The position numbers were made by a program, and so were the translations under genes. The notes under the pieces were generated by a model. The model saw nothing but the letters and a program-made list of their open reading frames with translations. It had not been told where the DNA came from and made no database searches. Shown here piece after piece: positions 18,400-25,865 of a stretch of 64,000 bases of DNA; positions within the stretch are counted from its first letter, which is position 1; each line of letters starts with the position of its first letter. The stretch comes from Pradoshia sp. D12 (GTDB lineage Bacteria > Bacillota > Bacilli > Bacillales > Pradoshiaceae): contig NZ_CP044545.1 of the NCBI RefSeq assembly GCF_008935075.1, positions 3,475,587-3,539,586 of the forward strand, in the 5' to 3' direction.

Positions 18400-19248
18400 T
18401 TATGGCGCTTTACGAATGGTAATGCGCCAATTACTGCCCGTACTAATGTGATAAGTATCAGCGAATGATTTTTGATTTAGGGCCAGCCCCAGATTATCAA
18501 GTGAATTAACATAAAGAATGGCTTCCTCTAATGCACTGTCTGCAAAAGATCTGCCATATACAACCTCTTCCTCAAACCTCACTGTTCCATCCTTTTCAAT
18601 TTGAACCCAGACCTTATCTCCCAGTGAGATTTCCAGTTTTCTAAAGAGTTCTCGCGAAATATTCGTCCATAGATTTCCAAATCGAATATCAAGAATTTCA
18701 ATAATACCGGTAATCTTATGATCATGTATGTATGCCTCATAAAGAGGTAGTTCAATAAGGGAATCAACAGGTATTTCCGGCCCCACTTCCTCAAAACTAA
18801 TCACCCCAGCTGCAATCCTTGCCCCTGTATACGCATAAACATCACGCCCGTGGAAAGTGTAGGATTCTCCTGAACGCGGCAAACGATTTACCTTCTCATC
18901 TATCACTCTTGCTTCCGTGATGCCAATTTTATTTTTGATATGGGATAGGGTACCGTTATCAGGCGTGACCACATAGTGTCCACCAGAGGTCTTTGCAACG
19001 ATACTTCGGCGATCGCATCCTACACCCGGATCTACCACCGATACAAACACCGTTCCTTCCGGCCAATAAGAAATAGCCTGCAATAGACGGTATGAGCCTT
19101 CCCATATATTAAACGTTGGAATATCATGCGTATTATTACTAATCTTTAAAGATGGATCGACAGAAAGCGCTACTCCATACATAGCACTTACAGCCCCATC
19201 ACTTAATCCAAAATCTGATTGAAAAACTAATAAACGTTTCAACTTCAT
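18400..19248 (-). CDS. SAM hydroxide adenosyltransferase (SAM hydrolase, DUF62)
   Basis: Enzyme of the fluorinase/chlorinase superfamily that uses water instead of halide, splitting S-adenosylmethionine to adenosine and L-methionine. Family motifs in order: QSDFGLSDGAV near the N-terminus, VVDPGVG, VTPDNGTLSH and TFHGRDVYAYTGARIA, then a C-terminal beta-barrel (EILDIRFGNLWTNI). About 282 aa. The start is uncertain: ATG 19248, ATG 19257 and TTG 19242 are all possible and none has a strong RBS. A longer frame reaching 19350 is rejected because it would read through the T-box terminator. It is controlled by the leader just upstream; family assignment is firm, the physiological role is not. Confidence 0.88.
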   Translation of the reverse strand: MKLKRLLVFQSDFGLSDGAVSAMYGVALSVDPSLKISNNTHDIPTFNIWEGSYRLLQAISYWPEGTVFVSVVDPGVGCDRRSIVAKTSGGHYVVTPDNGTLSHIKNKIGITEARVIDEKVNRLPRSGESYTFHGRDVYAYTGARIAAGVISFEEVGPEIPVDSLIELPLYEAYIHDHKITGIIEILDIRFGNLWTNISRELFRKLEISLGDKVWVQIEKDGTVRFEEEVVYGRSFADSALEEAILYVNSLDNLGLALNQKSFADTYHISTGSNWRITIRKAP

Positions 19249-19272
19249 CCCACCCATTTCTTTGTCCAAAAT

Positions 19273-19583
19273 AAAAAACACCACGTCCTTACCATGATGA
19301 GGACGTGGTGTGACTTCACGTGGTTCCACCTTAATTCGCTGCTTACTCACATAAACAGCCTTCTAAGCGTAAAAACGAATCAACGTTTCCTACACTCTGG
19401 TATGGATAACGAGTACCAAATCTCGCCGAAACCTACTCATATAATAAATTATACTTTCAGCACGAGGCTCAGAGGCCATTTTCAATAATGGTATTTCTCG
19501 CTCCTTTTCAGCTCCCGAAGCTCTCTAAAAGAGAAATATCCAGAATCTACTCTTCTCTTCATTACGTTTAAATATTTAGAATA
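19273..19583 (-). promoter_or_regulatory. T-box riboswitch leader, probably methionine-specific
   Basis: Read on the minus strand: stem I with the AGAGAG and GGAGCTGAAAAGGAGC elements around 19495-19530, a specifier loop at about 19470-19485 reading GAA-A-ATG-G (ATG at 19479-19477, giving Met), the conserved T-box AAGGTGGAACCACG (19332-19319), and an 11-bp terminator stem (19279-19289 with 19300-19310) followed by six U (19278-19273). Part of the T-box can pair with the terminator 5' arm to form the antiterminator. Uncharged tRNA should switch on the SAM hydrolase gene. If the frame of the loop is shifted by one, the specifier would be TGG (Trp). Confidence 0.88.
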
Positions 19584-19589
19584 ATTAAA

Positions 19590-19619
19590 ATTATAGTGAG
19601 GTCGATTATGATTTGTCAA
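19590..19619 (-). promoter_or_regulatory. Promoter of the T-box/SAM hydrolase unit
   Basis: On the minus strand TTGACA (19619-19614), 18-bp spacer, TATAAT (19595-19590): a consensus sigma-A promoter immediately upstream of the T-box. Confidence 0.8.
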
Positions 19620-19670
19620 TAGTCATTATCAAAAACTATAACCGATAAAAATAAAAGCACTCCCTGCTTT

Positions 19671-19706
19671 TCCTTCCTCAGGTAGATTCTACTGAGAGGA
19701 ATTTTT
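19671..19706 (+). terminator. Orphan hairpin with T run
   Basis: TTCCTTCCTCAGGTAGA pairs with TCTACTGAGAGGAA with small bulges and is followed by TTTTTA. No intact plus-strand gene precedes it, so it may be left over from a lost gene. Confidence 0.45.
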
Positions 19707-19719
19707 ATATTATCTTTAT

Positions 19720-20105
19720 CTCATGATTGCTAATGGGATGGAAGTGAATATGCAGACAGAAGGCGCGGTCGAGAGAGATGGTAGTTTGATTATCGCAGAC
19801 TCAATGATATAACCATTGAGGCTTGGTCACCTTTTCAACTTGGTTTCTTTGAAGGCGTTTTTATCGGTAATTATGATAAGTTCCCTGAATTGAACCAAAC
19901 CCTCGAGCAATTAGGTGAGAAGTACGAGACTACACCAAGCGCCATTGCAGCAACTTGGATCTTGCGGCATCCAGCGAATATTCAATTGATTGCGGGCACA
20001 ACCAACCGTATGCGGATGGCCGATATTATCAAAGGCAGCGAAATTCAGCTCAGCCGTGAGGAATGGTATCGTCTTTATTTGAACCGCGGTCACATCCTGC
20101 CTTAA
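19720..20105 (+). pseudogene. Aldo/keto reductase remnant (C-terminal third)
   Basis: Decayed gene. Two frames together encode the C-terminal part of a YdhF/YcsN-type aldo/keto reductase: GMEVNMQTEGAVERDGSL in the first frame, then RRLNDITIEAWSPFQLGFFE and on to TWILRHPANIQLIAGTTN and LSREEWYRLYLNRGHILP in the second. The shift is a one-base loss near 19788. The N-terminal two thirds, including the catalytic Tyr and Lys region, are absent; the sequence before 19720 is unrelated. No RBS or promoter is visible. It marks a deletion or insertion junction at the edge of the accessory patch. Confidence 0.85.
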
Positions 20106-20194
20106 GGCTTTAGTAAAGGACTTCTTTTTGAGCATAAACTATTAAATTATTGGTTGTGAAGGATTGATTTCCATGAGTAAAGAATAATCAAGTA

Positions 20195-20296
20195 TATGAA
20201 ATATCCTCATACGGCAATCCAGCTTTTGGGGATGATTATTCTGCAGGTTGAATTTATGTGGATGGCGGAAAGAATATAACTATAGATACCATGTAA
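20195..20296 (+). pseudogene. Short coding remnant with internal stop
   Basis: The frame from 20195 reads YEISSYGNPAFGDDYSAG, a TGA at 20249-20251, then IYVDGGKNITIDTM and a stop. It looks like the end of a protein with a Trp-to-stop change, but I do not recognise the family. It lies just after the aldo/keto reductase remnant, so it belongs to the same decayed stretch. Confidence 0.35.
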
Positions 20297-20326
20297 AAAG
20301 GATAATCTCAATAGATTATCCTTTTT
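20295..20326. terminator. Bidirectional terminator below the coiled-coil gene trio
   Basis: A 14-bp perfect stem (20295-20308 with 20313-20326, loop CAAT) with A and T runs on its two ends; it closes the minus-strand unit ending at 20352. Confidence 0.85.
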
Positions 20327-20351
20327 ATATTAAAAAATATGAAATATTACT

Positions 20352-20993
20352 TTAGTAATTTTCTAAGATTTCATCAGTTACTTCTAAAAAGTATTCGAAT
20401 GTATTATTAGCTTTAATTAATTCATCATATAATAAATTCAATCTATTTCCATTCCCACCATCTTCCGAATCATTCGGTTGTCCTGGATTTGTATCTGAAT
20501 CTGTTTGATTATTGCTATCTTGAGAACCACTGGATGAATGATCATCATTAGTACCACTATTACTTTGGGTATTCTCCCCAGTATTACTATCTAATAAACC
20601 ATTCCCATTATCGGTAGTTTGATTATCAATATCTTGAGAACCACCCGGTTGATTATCACTAACGTTATTATCTTGCATATTATTTCCAGCACCATTCACT
20701 AAACCATCTTTATTATTAGTATTTTGATTAGTGCTGTCTTGAGCTCCACTTGATAATTTATCATTATTAGTAGTTTGATTATGATCTGTATTATTACCTT
20801 GGTCTAGATTGTCTTCGTTATCTTTTCCCTCATCTTTTATTACTTCAGTTGTAACGTCTTGTTCATCTTTAGGATCTTCATTTATTGAGCAAGATTTAAC
20901 TAAAAATACAAGAGCTAGTAACAACACTACTATCATTACTATTAATAAATTTCTTTTCTTAGAGCCGTTATGAGATGATTGATTATTTTCCAT
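20352..20993 (-). CDS. Membrane-anchored Asn/Asp/Gly/Ser-rich repeat protein
   Basis: 213 aa, not recognised. A short polar basic N-terminus (NGSKKR) precedes one transmembrane helix (~15-33, LLIVMIVVLLLALVFLV), then a long extracellular low-complexity stretch made of about three degenerate repeats of 34-38 residues, each with an SGSQDSNNQT-like core (DNA period roughly 105-110 bp). The last ~30 residues (LLYDELIKANNTFEYFLEV) return to normal composition and may be a small helical module. A Cys follows the helix (KSCS), but no proper lipobox is present. Its ATG shares a base with the stop of the gene upstream (TAATG), so it is translated together with the coiled-coil protein. Confidence 0.75.
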   Translation of the reverse strand: MENNQSSHNGSKKRNLLIVMIVVLLLALVFLVKSCSINEDPKDEQDVTTEVIKDEGKDNEDNLDQGNNTDHNQTTNNDKLSSGAQDSTNQNTNNKDGLVNGAGNNMQDNNVSDNQPGGSQDIDNQTTDNGNGLLDSNTGENTQSNSGTNDDHSSSGSQDSNNQTDSDTNPGQPNDSEDGGNGNRLNLLYDELIKANNTFEYFLEVTDEILENY

Positions 20994-21496
20994 TATTCTA
21001 CCTCTGATTTTTCGCTAGATTGAGGTTTTTTTTCTTGATCAACCTTATTAGACTCTAAGCTTTCTATTTGTTCTTCTAATGCTTTAATATAGTCTGCTTG
21101 TTTTTTATTTTCTTTTTCTTGAAGTACTTTTTTGGACTCCAAGTCTGTTATCTCTTGTTCTAAATCGTTTATATGATCTGCTTGTTTTTTATTTTCTTCT
21201 TCTTGCTTATTTAAATCCTCTCTTAAACTCTCAACCTTTGATTCAGATAATGCATCAGGATTTTGTTCAGTAGCCTCTTTTAATTTAGTGTATTCTTCAT
21301 ATAATTTCATATATTTCTTTACTAATTTCTCTTCGTTTTTAGAATAAGCTACTACTTTATCTTTTAAATCATTCACATTTTTTTCAATCGATTCTATCGG
21401 AGCAGAATCAAACCCTGCTGATGCTGCTATAGCTGCTGTAGCTATTACCGCGCTACCAACAACCCCAAGTATTATACTAATCAAGACCTTGTTCAT
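20993..21496 (-). CDS. Secreted or membrane-anchored coiled-coil protein
   Basis: 167 aa, not recognised. An N-terminal hydrophobic segment (LISIILGVVGSAVIATAAIAASAG) may be a signal peptide or anchor. The rest is charged and helical, with a tandem 28-residue repeat (four heptads) starting QEEENKKQADHIND and QEKENKKQADYIKA, ending in a Lys/Glu/Ser tail. The segment IEKNVNDLKDKVVAYSKNEE resembles the equivalent part of the neighbour at 21573-22346, so the two are paralogous at their N-termini. Translationally coupled to the repeat protein downstream; separated from the upstream paralogue by a terminator hairpin. Confidence 0.75.
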   Translation of the reverse strand: MNKVLISIILGVVGSAVIATAAIAASAGFDSAPIESIEKNVNDLKDKVVAYSKNEEKLVKKYMKLYEEYTKLKEATEQNPDALSESKVESLREDLNKQEEENKKQADHINDLEQEITDLESKKVLQEKENKKQADYIKALEEQIESLESNKVDQEKKPQSSEKSEVE

Positions 21497-21523
21497 TTTT
21501 ACTCCCTATATCTCTAGATTTTA

Positions 21524-21554
21524 AAATAAGGACTAATAAAATTAGTCCTTATTT
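21524..21554 (-). terminator. Hairpin between the two paralogous coiled-coil genes
   Basis: A perfect 14-bp stem (21524-21537 with 21541-21554, 3-nt loop) rich in A/T at its base, able to end or attenuate transcription before the 20993-21496 gene. Confidence 0.75.
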
Positions 21555-21572
21555 ATAAAAAGTATCTATATA

Positions 21573-22346
21573 TTATTTCACTTTTGTTATTGTTTTTACT
21601 TCATTATTATTTGTAGTTACCGTAATCATAACTTTAGCTACATTATCCTTATTTAGAGTCGTGGTATATGTGTTTCCAGCATATAATTGATTTGAATAAT
21701 TAGCATTATTTTCAAGGCCTTTACCATATTTGTTACCTTGAGAGTCATTTAAATATCCAGCCCAAGTTTTATTTTTTGTTTGTATTGTATTGTCATTAGC
21801 ATCCATAAATTTTACTACAATATTTCCTTTAGCTAAAGGCGCAATATTGATATCCTCTTTCAAGTTTATAGAAACTTGAGTATGCCCTTGATAGAAATGA
21901 GCTTCTGCTGTTGCTATTTTTTCTTCTGCAACTGTATCTCCATCTAATCCTGGTAAAGAATCAGCATCTGTTATTGTATGTGAGTTAGCTACCTTAACAG
22001 CATTATCTGACTGTATTTCTAAGCCTTCTATTGCTGCATTAGCTAAATTCAATTGATCTTCCAGTCTTTTTATCTCTGCTTGTAGCTCTTCTTTTTCCGA
22101 ATCAGATGCTTCTCCATTATTTTTTAATTGTGCCTCTAAGTCAGCTATTTTAGTTTGTGCCTCTTCTCTTAAATCATTATATTTTTCAACTAATGATTTT
22201 TCATTTTGAGCAAATTCAACTATCTTCGATTTTAGAGCTTCAATATTATTCATTACCTTTTCTGCGGCACCGGAATTAAATACTAAAGTACCAGCTATAA
22301 CGGTTGCACCTATTAACCCTGCACCTGTTAATGTACTCAATTTCAT
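21573..22346 (-). CDS. Secreted coiled-coil protein with C-terminal beta-rich domain
   Basis: 257 aa, not recognised. Signal or anchor at ~5-25 (TGAGLIGATVIAGTLVFNSGAA), a module ALKSKIVEFAQNEKSLVEKY shared with the next gene, a coiled coil to ~110, and a C-terminal domain (~120-257) with alternating short strands (HTQVSINLKEDINIAP, NIVVKFMDANDNT, YAGNTYTTTLNKDNVAKVMITV) resembling small extracellular beta-sandwich domains. No LPXTG or other anchor. First gene of the trio, with its own promoter. Likely exported and acting at the cell surface; everything beyond that is unknown. Confidence 0.78.
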   Translation of the reverse strand: MKLSTLTGAGLIGATVIAGTLVFNSGAAEKVMNNIEALKSKIVEFAQNEKSLVEKYNDLREEAQTKIADLEAQLKNNGEASDSEKEELQAEIKRLEDQLNLANAAIEGLEIQSDNAVKVANSHTITDADSLPGLDGDTVAEEKIATAEAHFYQGHTQVSINLKEDINIAPLAKGNIVVKFMDANDNTIQTKNKTWAGYLNDSQGNKYGKGLENNANYSNQLYAGNTYTTTLNKDNVAKVMITVTTNNNEVKTITKVK

Positions 22347-22390
22347 TTTATTATCTCCCTTTTTAAAATGTAATATTATTACTGTAGGAG

Positions 22391-22419
22391 ATTATAACAC
22401 CTAGAATACTAGTATACAA
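22391..22419 (-). promoter_or_regulatory. Promoter of the coiled-coil gene trio
   Basis: On the minus strand TTGTAT (22419-22414), 17-bp spacer, TATAAT (22396-22391), about 45 bp before the ATG at 22346. Confidence 0.65.
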
Positions 22420-22520
22420 TTTAACAATTTATTAAAAATTTAAGTGCAATATATAATTTTCATTTATATAAAAAAACTAAAAAATTTATATTGTTTTCTA
22501 ATCATACTTATAAATTTTCA

Positions 22521-22624
22521 TCAATATCCACTACTAATGGATAAACAAAACTGTCCGTGATAAGCCTTGTTAGTAACACTAGCACATGGCACTTCAGCGT
22601 AATCGACAGTAAAATTAACTTTGC
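22521..22624 (-). pseudogene. Possible coding remnant beside ssrA
   Basis: One minus-strand frame reads KVNFTVDYAEVPCASVTNK and AYHGQFCLSISSGY before a stop, a natural-looking protein end without start or RBS and running directly into the hairpin at 22632. It could be the tail of a deleted gene. The rest of the 22347-22730 gap holds only the promoter and terminators listed separately and AT-rich sequence. Confidence 0.25.
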
Positions 22625-22631
22625 ATAAAAT

Positions 22632-22662
22632 AAAAAAGCTCGGTAGAAACCGAGCTTTTTTT
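22632..22662. terminator. Strong bidirectional terminator below ssrA
   Basis: AAAAAAGCTCGGT (22632-22644) and ACCGAGCTTTTTT (22649-22661) form a 13-bp stem with an AGAA loop and A/T runs at both ends. Confidence 0.85.
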
Positions 22663-22712
22663 GTTAAACCATTATTGATGCTATAATAATGAATGTCTAA
22701 ATAAAATAAAAA

Positions 22713-22736
22713 CCACCAAAATTATGTATTTGGTGG
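22713..22736 (-). terminator. ssrA terminator that includes the mature CCA end
   Basis: On the minus strand CCACCAAA (22736-22729) pairs with TTTGGTGG (22720-22713) and is followed by TTTTTATTTT. The 5' arm is the last six bases of tmRNA plus two trailer bases. Confidence 0.7.
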
Positions 22737-23093
22737 AGACGGTGGGAGTCGAACCCACGTCCAAAGATAACGGCACTTATGCATCTACGAGTGTAGTCGA
22801 TATATTGGCAATTCGCTGTGCCTTATGCCTATCGACAGGCGTCCGGACAGCTAGTCTGGTTATTCTCTTCCTTCTCCCTCAGACGGTGAGATCCGGCGTA
22901 GTCCACTAAAGTTGAGTCCCTTACCCTACCACATGGACGATGGAGGGAGGAACAGCTTATCGACTGTTATTAAGCAGCGAAAGCTAAGTTGTTGTTTTGT
23001 TTGCCAGTTATAGGCTGTGACGTTTTAACGAGGCCGATCCCCTCGACTCGCAACATAAGCTCGAACTACCCCTGTCGAATCCGTAACGTCCCC
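22731..23093 (-). ncRNA. ssrA: Transfer-messenger RNA (tmRNA)
   Basis: 363-nt tmRNA that rescues stalled ribosomes together with SmpB. The 5' end GGGGACGTTACGG and the 3' end with the T-arm GGTTCGACTCCC and GTCTCCACCA form the alanine-tRNA-like domain. The tag frame (23005 to 22970) encodes GKQNNNLAFAA followed by TAA, giving the degradation tag A-GKQNNNLAFAA that ends in the usual hydrophobic Ala-Ala recognised by ClpXP. smpB lies directly upstream on the same strand, as in Bacillus. The CCA is encoded. Confidence 0.97.
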
Positions 23094-23170
23094 ATGATAA
23101 GAATGTGGATCGTACGAAATGAAGAAGCGTACTTTGAGCGTTGCTTCTATTCAATTGTGGTACATAAGTA

Positions 23171-23198
23171 ATTATAACATAATGAATATGAAATTCAA
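23171..23198 (-). promoter_or_regulatory. Promoter of ssrA
   Basis: On the minus strand TTGAAT (23198-23193), 16-bp spacer, TATAAT (23176-23171). It would give a precursor with a ~70-nt 5' extension, to be removed by RNase P. Confidence 0.65.
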
Positions 23199-23231
23199 TT
23201 GTAAGAACTTGGTGAGAGTACCAGTCAAAGC

Positions 23232-23696
23232 TTAACGCTGACGTTCTTTGAACGCTCGTTCGATTTCACGCTTTGCTTCTTTTCTCTTCAAGTCTTCACG
23301 TTTATCATAATTCTTTTTACCCTTACCTAAACCGATCAAAACTTTTGCAAAACCGTTCTTTAAATACAGCTTCAATGGAACAAGTGCATATCCCTGTTCT
23401 TTTGTGGAACCAATTAATTTACTGATTTCCTTATTATGCAAAAGTAGCTTACGCACACGCAATGGGTCGTGATTATAGCGGTTACCCTGCTCATATGGGC
23501 TAATATGCATTCCCATTAAGAATACTTCCCCATTAATAATCCTTGCATAGGAATCCTTTAAGTTCACACGACCATTTCGAATCGATTTAATCTCAGTTCC
23601 CTGCAAAACAATTCCTGCTTCATAGGTTTCCTCGATAAAGTAATCATGGTACGCTTTTTTATTTTGGCCGATTACCTTTCCTGAACCTTTTGGCAT
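23232..23696 (-). CDS. smpB: SsrA-binding protein SmpB
   Basis: Binds the tRNA-like part of tmRNA and places it in stalled ribosomes. 154 aa with the complete SmpB pattern: [39 protein letters not shown], the [10 protein letters not shown] region, and the basic, lysine-rich C-terminal tail ([20 protein letters not shown]) that enters the mRNA channel. It precedes ssrA. In B. subtilis rnr is the direct upstream neighbour; here ridA and tcyP lie in between. Confidence 0.97.
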   Translation of the reverse strand: MPKGSGKVIGQNKKAYHDYFIEETYEAGIVLQGTEIKSIRNGRVNLKDSYARIINGEVFLMGMHISPYEQGNRYNHDPLRVRKLLLHNKEISKLIGSTKEQGYALVPLKLYLKNGFAKVLIGLGKGKKNYDKREDLKRKEAKREIERAFKERQR

Positions 23697-23736
23697 ATAA
23701 TTGCCCCCTCTCTCTTTATATGGGTTAGGTGAATAA

Positions 23737-23758
23737 AGAGCCCAGAATATCAGGCTCT
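23737..23758 (-). terminator. Terminator of ridA
   Basis: AGAGCC (23737-23742) pairs with GGCTCT (23753-23758), followed on the minus strand by UUAUUC; modest. Confidence 0.55.
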
Positions 23759-23765
23759 CCTTTTA

Positions 23766-24143
23766 TCATACTACAGCAATGGCTTCTATTTCTACAAGTC
23801 CGTCTTTTGGAAGCCGCGCTACTTCTACCGCACTCCTTGCCGGAAAGCTGCCGGTAAAGTAGGTTGCGTATACTTCATTAACTGCTGCAAAATCATTCAT
23901 ATCATTCAGGAAGACCGTTGTCTTCACAATTTGGTCCAAACCAAGGCCTTCTTCGTTTAAAATGGCCTGAATATTTTTAAATGCTTGGTGAGTTTGTTCC
24001 TTCACACCATCTTTTAATTCGCCCGTCTCAGGATCTAATCCTAGCTGGCCTGATGTATAAATAAACCCATTCACTCGAATGGCTTGAGAATATGGCCCGA
24101 TTGCGGCCGGTGCTTTAGCTGTTTGAATCGTAATCTTACTCAT
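23766..24143 (-). CDS. ridA: RidA family enamine/imine deaminase
   Basis: 125-aa member of the YjgF/YER057c/UK114 family, a trimeric cytosolic enzyme that hydrolyses reactive 2-aminoacrylate and related enamines released by PLP enzymes. Motifs: [46 protein letters not shown] and [25 protein letters not shown], the last containing the substrate-binding Arg. The ATG at 24143 follows the RBS GGAGGAAT; an in-frame extension to 24266 has no support and contains unrelated residues. It follows the cystine importer gene, and 2-aminoacrylate arises from cysteine breakdown, a plausible link. Confidence 0.93.
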   Translation of the reverse strand: MSKITIQTAKAPAAIGPYSQAIRVNGFIYTSGQLGLDPETGELKDGVKEQTHQAFKNIQAILNEEGLGLDQIVKTTVFLNDMNDFAAVNEVYATYFTGSFPARSAVEVARLPKDGLVEIEAIAVV

Positions 24144-24242
24144 TCTAGTATTCCTCCATTTCGCTAAATTCCATACCTTTAGTATTCGATTGAAATGTCC
24201 TCTTATCCTTCCATCAGGAATGGGATGCGGACTTAAAGAAAA

Positions 24243-24274
24243 AAGGAAGATGCAACAATTACGCATTCTTCCTT
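24243..24274 (-). terminator. Terminator of tcyP
   Basis: AAGGAAGATGC (24243-24253) pairs with GCATTCTTCCTT (24263-24274) with one bulged base; a U-rich tail follows on the minus strand. Confidence 0.8.
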
Positions 24275-24280
24275 ACTCTT

Positions 24281-25663
24281 TTATGCTTCAAGTGAATTCA
24301 TTTCAACCATTTTACCATTGTATACTTCTTTGTTCAATTCGCCTGTCATACGGCCGGTTACTAATCCTGCTGTTGCTGAACCGCTGACATTAAGAGCTGT
24401 TCTTCCCATATCAATTAATGGTTCTACAGAGATCAGTAAGGCTGCTATACCAATTGGCAGGTTCATGCTGGATAATACGATTAATGCGGCAAAGGTAGCT
24501 CCTCCGCCAACACCAGCTACACCAAATGAACTGATAGCTACAATGATGACTAATTGAATAAGGAAAACGGGATCTAGCGGATCAGGTGCAATCATTACAG
24601 CCAGCATAGCCGGGTAAATTCCTGCACATCCATTTTGACCAATAGACGCTCCCAATGAAGAAGAAAAGTTAGCAATCCCTTCAGAGTTACCAAATTGTTT
24701 GGTTTGAGTCTCTATATTAATAGGAATAGCTGCCGCACTGGACCGGGATGTAAAAGCAAACGTAAGTAATGGACCCATTTTCTTAACATATTGCATTGGA
24801 TTTAAACCGCTAAAGAATAATATAACTAAGTGGATCAGGAACATCACGATCAATGCTACATAGGAAGCAATAACAAATGTAGATAATTCAATGATTCCTT
24901 GTACATTTGTATTGGCAATAGTTGTAGCCATTAACGCTAAAATACCATACGGTGTTAAACGAAGAATCAACGTAACGATTCGCATGACAATTTTATATAA
25001 GGCATTAATGATTTTCTCAAATGTCTCAAACTCCGCTGGCGCCTTTCTTCTAACTCCGATTGCCGCAATTCCAACAAACGCTGCAAAAATTACGGTTGCG
25101 ATTGTAGAAGTAGGTCGTTGGCCAGTCAAATCAAGAAACGGATTTGTTGGGATGACCTGCAAAATACGTTCCGGAAAGCTCTGGTTCTCTACTTGAACCA
25201 TTGTTTCTTCTAATTGAGCTGAACGTGCCTCCTCTGCTTCGCCAGATTCAAGATGGTCCGCTGATAAATCAAACGTTAAAGCACTGCCAATTCCAACAGC
25301 GGCTGCTATAGCTGTTGTTAAAACCAGAATACCGATAATAGAAAAGCTGATTTTACCAACTCCAGCTTGCCCTTTTATGCGAATGATAGCTGATATAATC
25401 GACACAACAATCAAAGGCATGACAATCATTTTTAAAAAGCTAACATAACCTGTTCCAACAATGCTGTACCAATTTTTTGTATCTGCCAATACAGCACTCT
25501 CAGGATCAAATGCAAATTGAAGGAATACCCCTAAAAGAATTCCTAATCCGAGACCTGTAAATACTCGTTTTGCAAAAGAAACATGTTTCTTTTGCATATA
25601 GAAAAGTACACCGACTAATGCTAACAAAATAAGAATATTTATAATAACTAAGGTCGTATCCAA
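24281..25663 (-). CDS. tcyP: L-cystine symporter TcyP (DAACS family)
   Basis: Polytopic sodium/proton-coupled symporter of the dicarboxylate/amino acid:cation family, 460 aa. Diagnostic segments are FLKMIVMPLIVVSII, AFTSRSSAAAIPINIET (the serine-rich re-entrant loop), the SIGQNGCAGIYPAMLAVMIAP stretch and EPLIDMGRTALNVSGSATAG with the conserved Asp/Asn cation site. Length and sequence match B. subtilis TcyP (YhcL), which imports L-cystine. Monocistronic with its own terminator, followed by ridA. A TACTGT-N7-ACAGTA element upstream may be a regulator site. Confidence 0.9.
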   Translation of the reverse strand: MDTTLVIINILILLALVGVLFYMQKKHVSFAKRVFTGLGLGILLGVFLQFAFDPESAVLADTKNWYSIVGTGYVSFLKMIVMPLIVVSIISAIIRIKGQAGVGKISFSIIGILVLTTAIAAAVGIGSALTFDLSADHLESGEAEEARSAQLEETMVQVENQSFPERILQVIPTNPFLDLTGQRPTSTIATVIFAAFVGIAAIGVRRKAPAEFETFEKIINALYKIVMRIVTLILRLTPYGILALMATTIANTNVQGIIELSTFVIASYVALIVMFLIHLVILFFSGLNPMQYVKKMGPLLTFAFTSRSSAAAIPINIETQTKQFGNSEGIANFSSSLGASIGQNGCAGIYPAMLAVMIAPDPLDPVFLIQLVIIVAISSFGVAGVGGGATFAALIVLSSMNLPIGIAALLISVEPLIDMGRTALNVSGSATAGLVTGRMTGELNKEVYNGKMVEMNSLEA

Positions 25664-25717
25664 TTCAATCTCTCCCCCTTTTAATTCACACTAAATACAT
25701 ATGTATTATATAGATTG

Positions 25718-25736
25718 TACTGTCTATTGTACAGTA
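25718..25736. promoter_or_regulatory. Inverted repeat upstream of tcyP
   Basis: TACTGT-N7-ACAGTA lies 55-75 bp before the tcyP start, just upstream of an AT-rich TATAAT-like -10 region on the minus strand (25704-25709). Candidate operator, for example for a sulfur regulator; it does not obviously match a consensus that I know. Confidence 0.4.
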
Positions 25737-25832
25737 TTATGACTAGACAAGCTGTTTTTCTATATCATCAATTCTTTTTTATCTATATACCTCAGCATGG
25801 TAAATATAACTACAAATCTAACACAAAGAAAA

Positions 25833-25856
25833 GAGAGCCAACATAAGTCAGCTCTC
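25833..25856 (-). terminator. Terminator of rnr
   Basis: GAGAGC (25833-25838) pairs with GCTCTC (25851-25856); the minus-strand transcript continues UUUUCUUUG. Confidence 0.7.
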
Positions 25857-25865
25857 CTCTGCTTA

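Noticed and set aside
19249-19350. N-terminal extension of the SAM hydrolase frame
   Set aside because: It reads through the T-box terminator stem and the T-box itself, and no homologue begins this way.
22347-22730. Attachment-site duplication of the ssrA 3' end
   Set aside because: I searched the 19.6-22.7 kb region by eye for a second copy of the tmRNA 3' sequence and found none, so no att pair is claimed.
24144-24266. 41-codon N-terminal extension of ridA
   Set aside because: The ATG at 24143 has an ideal ribosome binding site and gives the normal family length; the extension is unrelated sequence.
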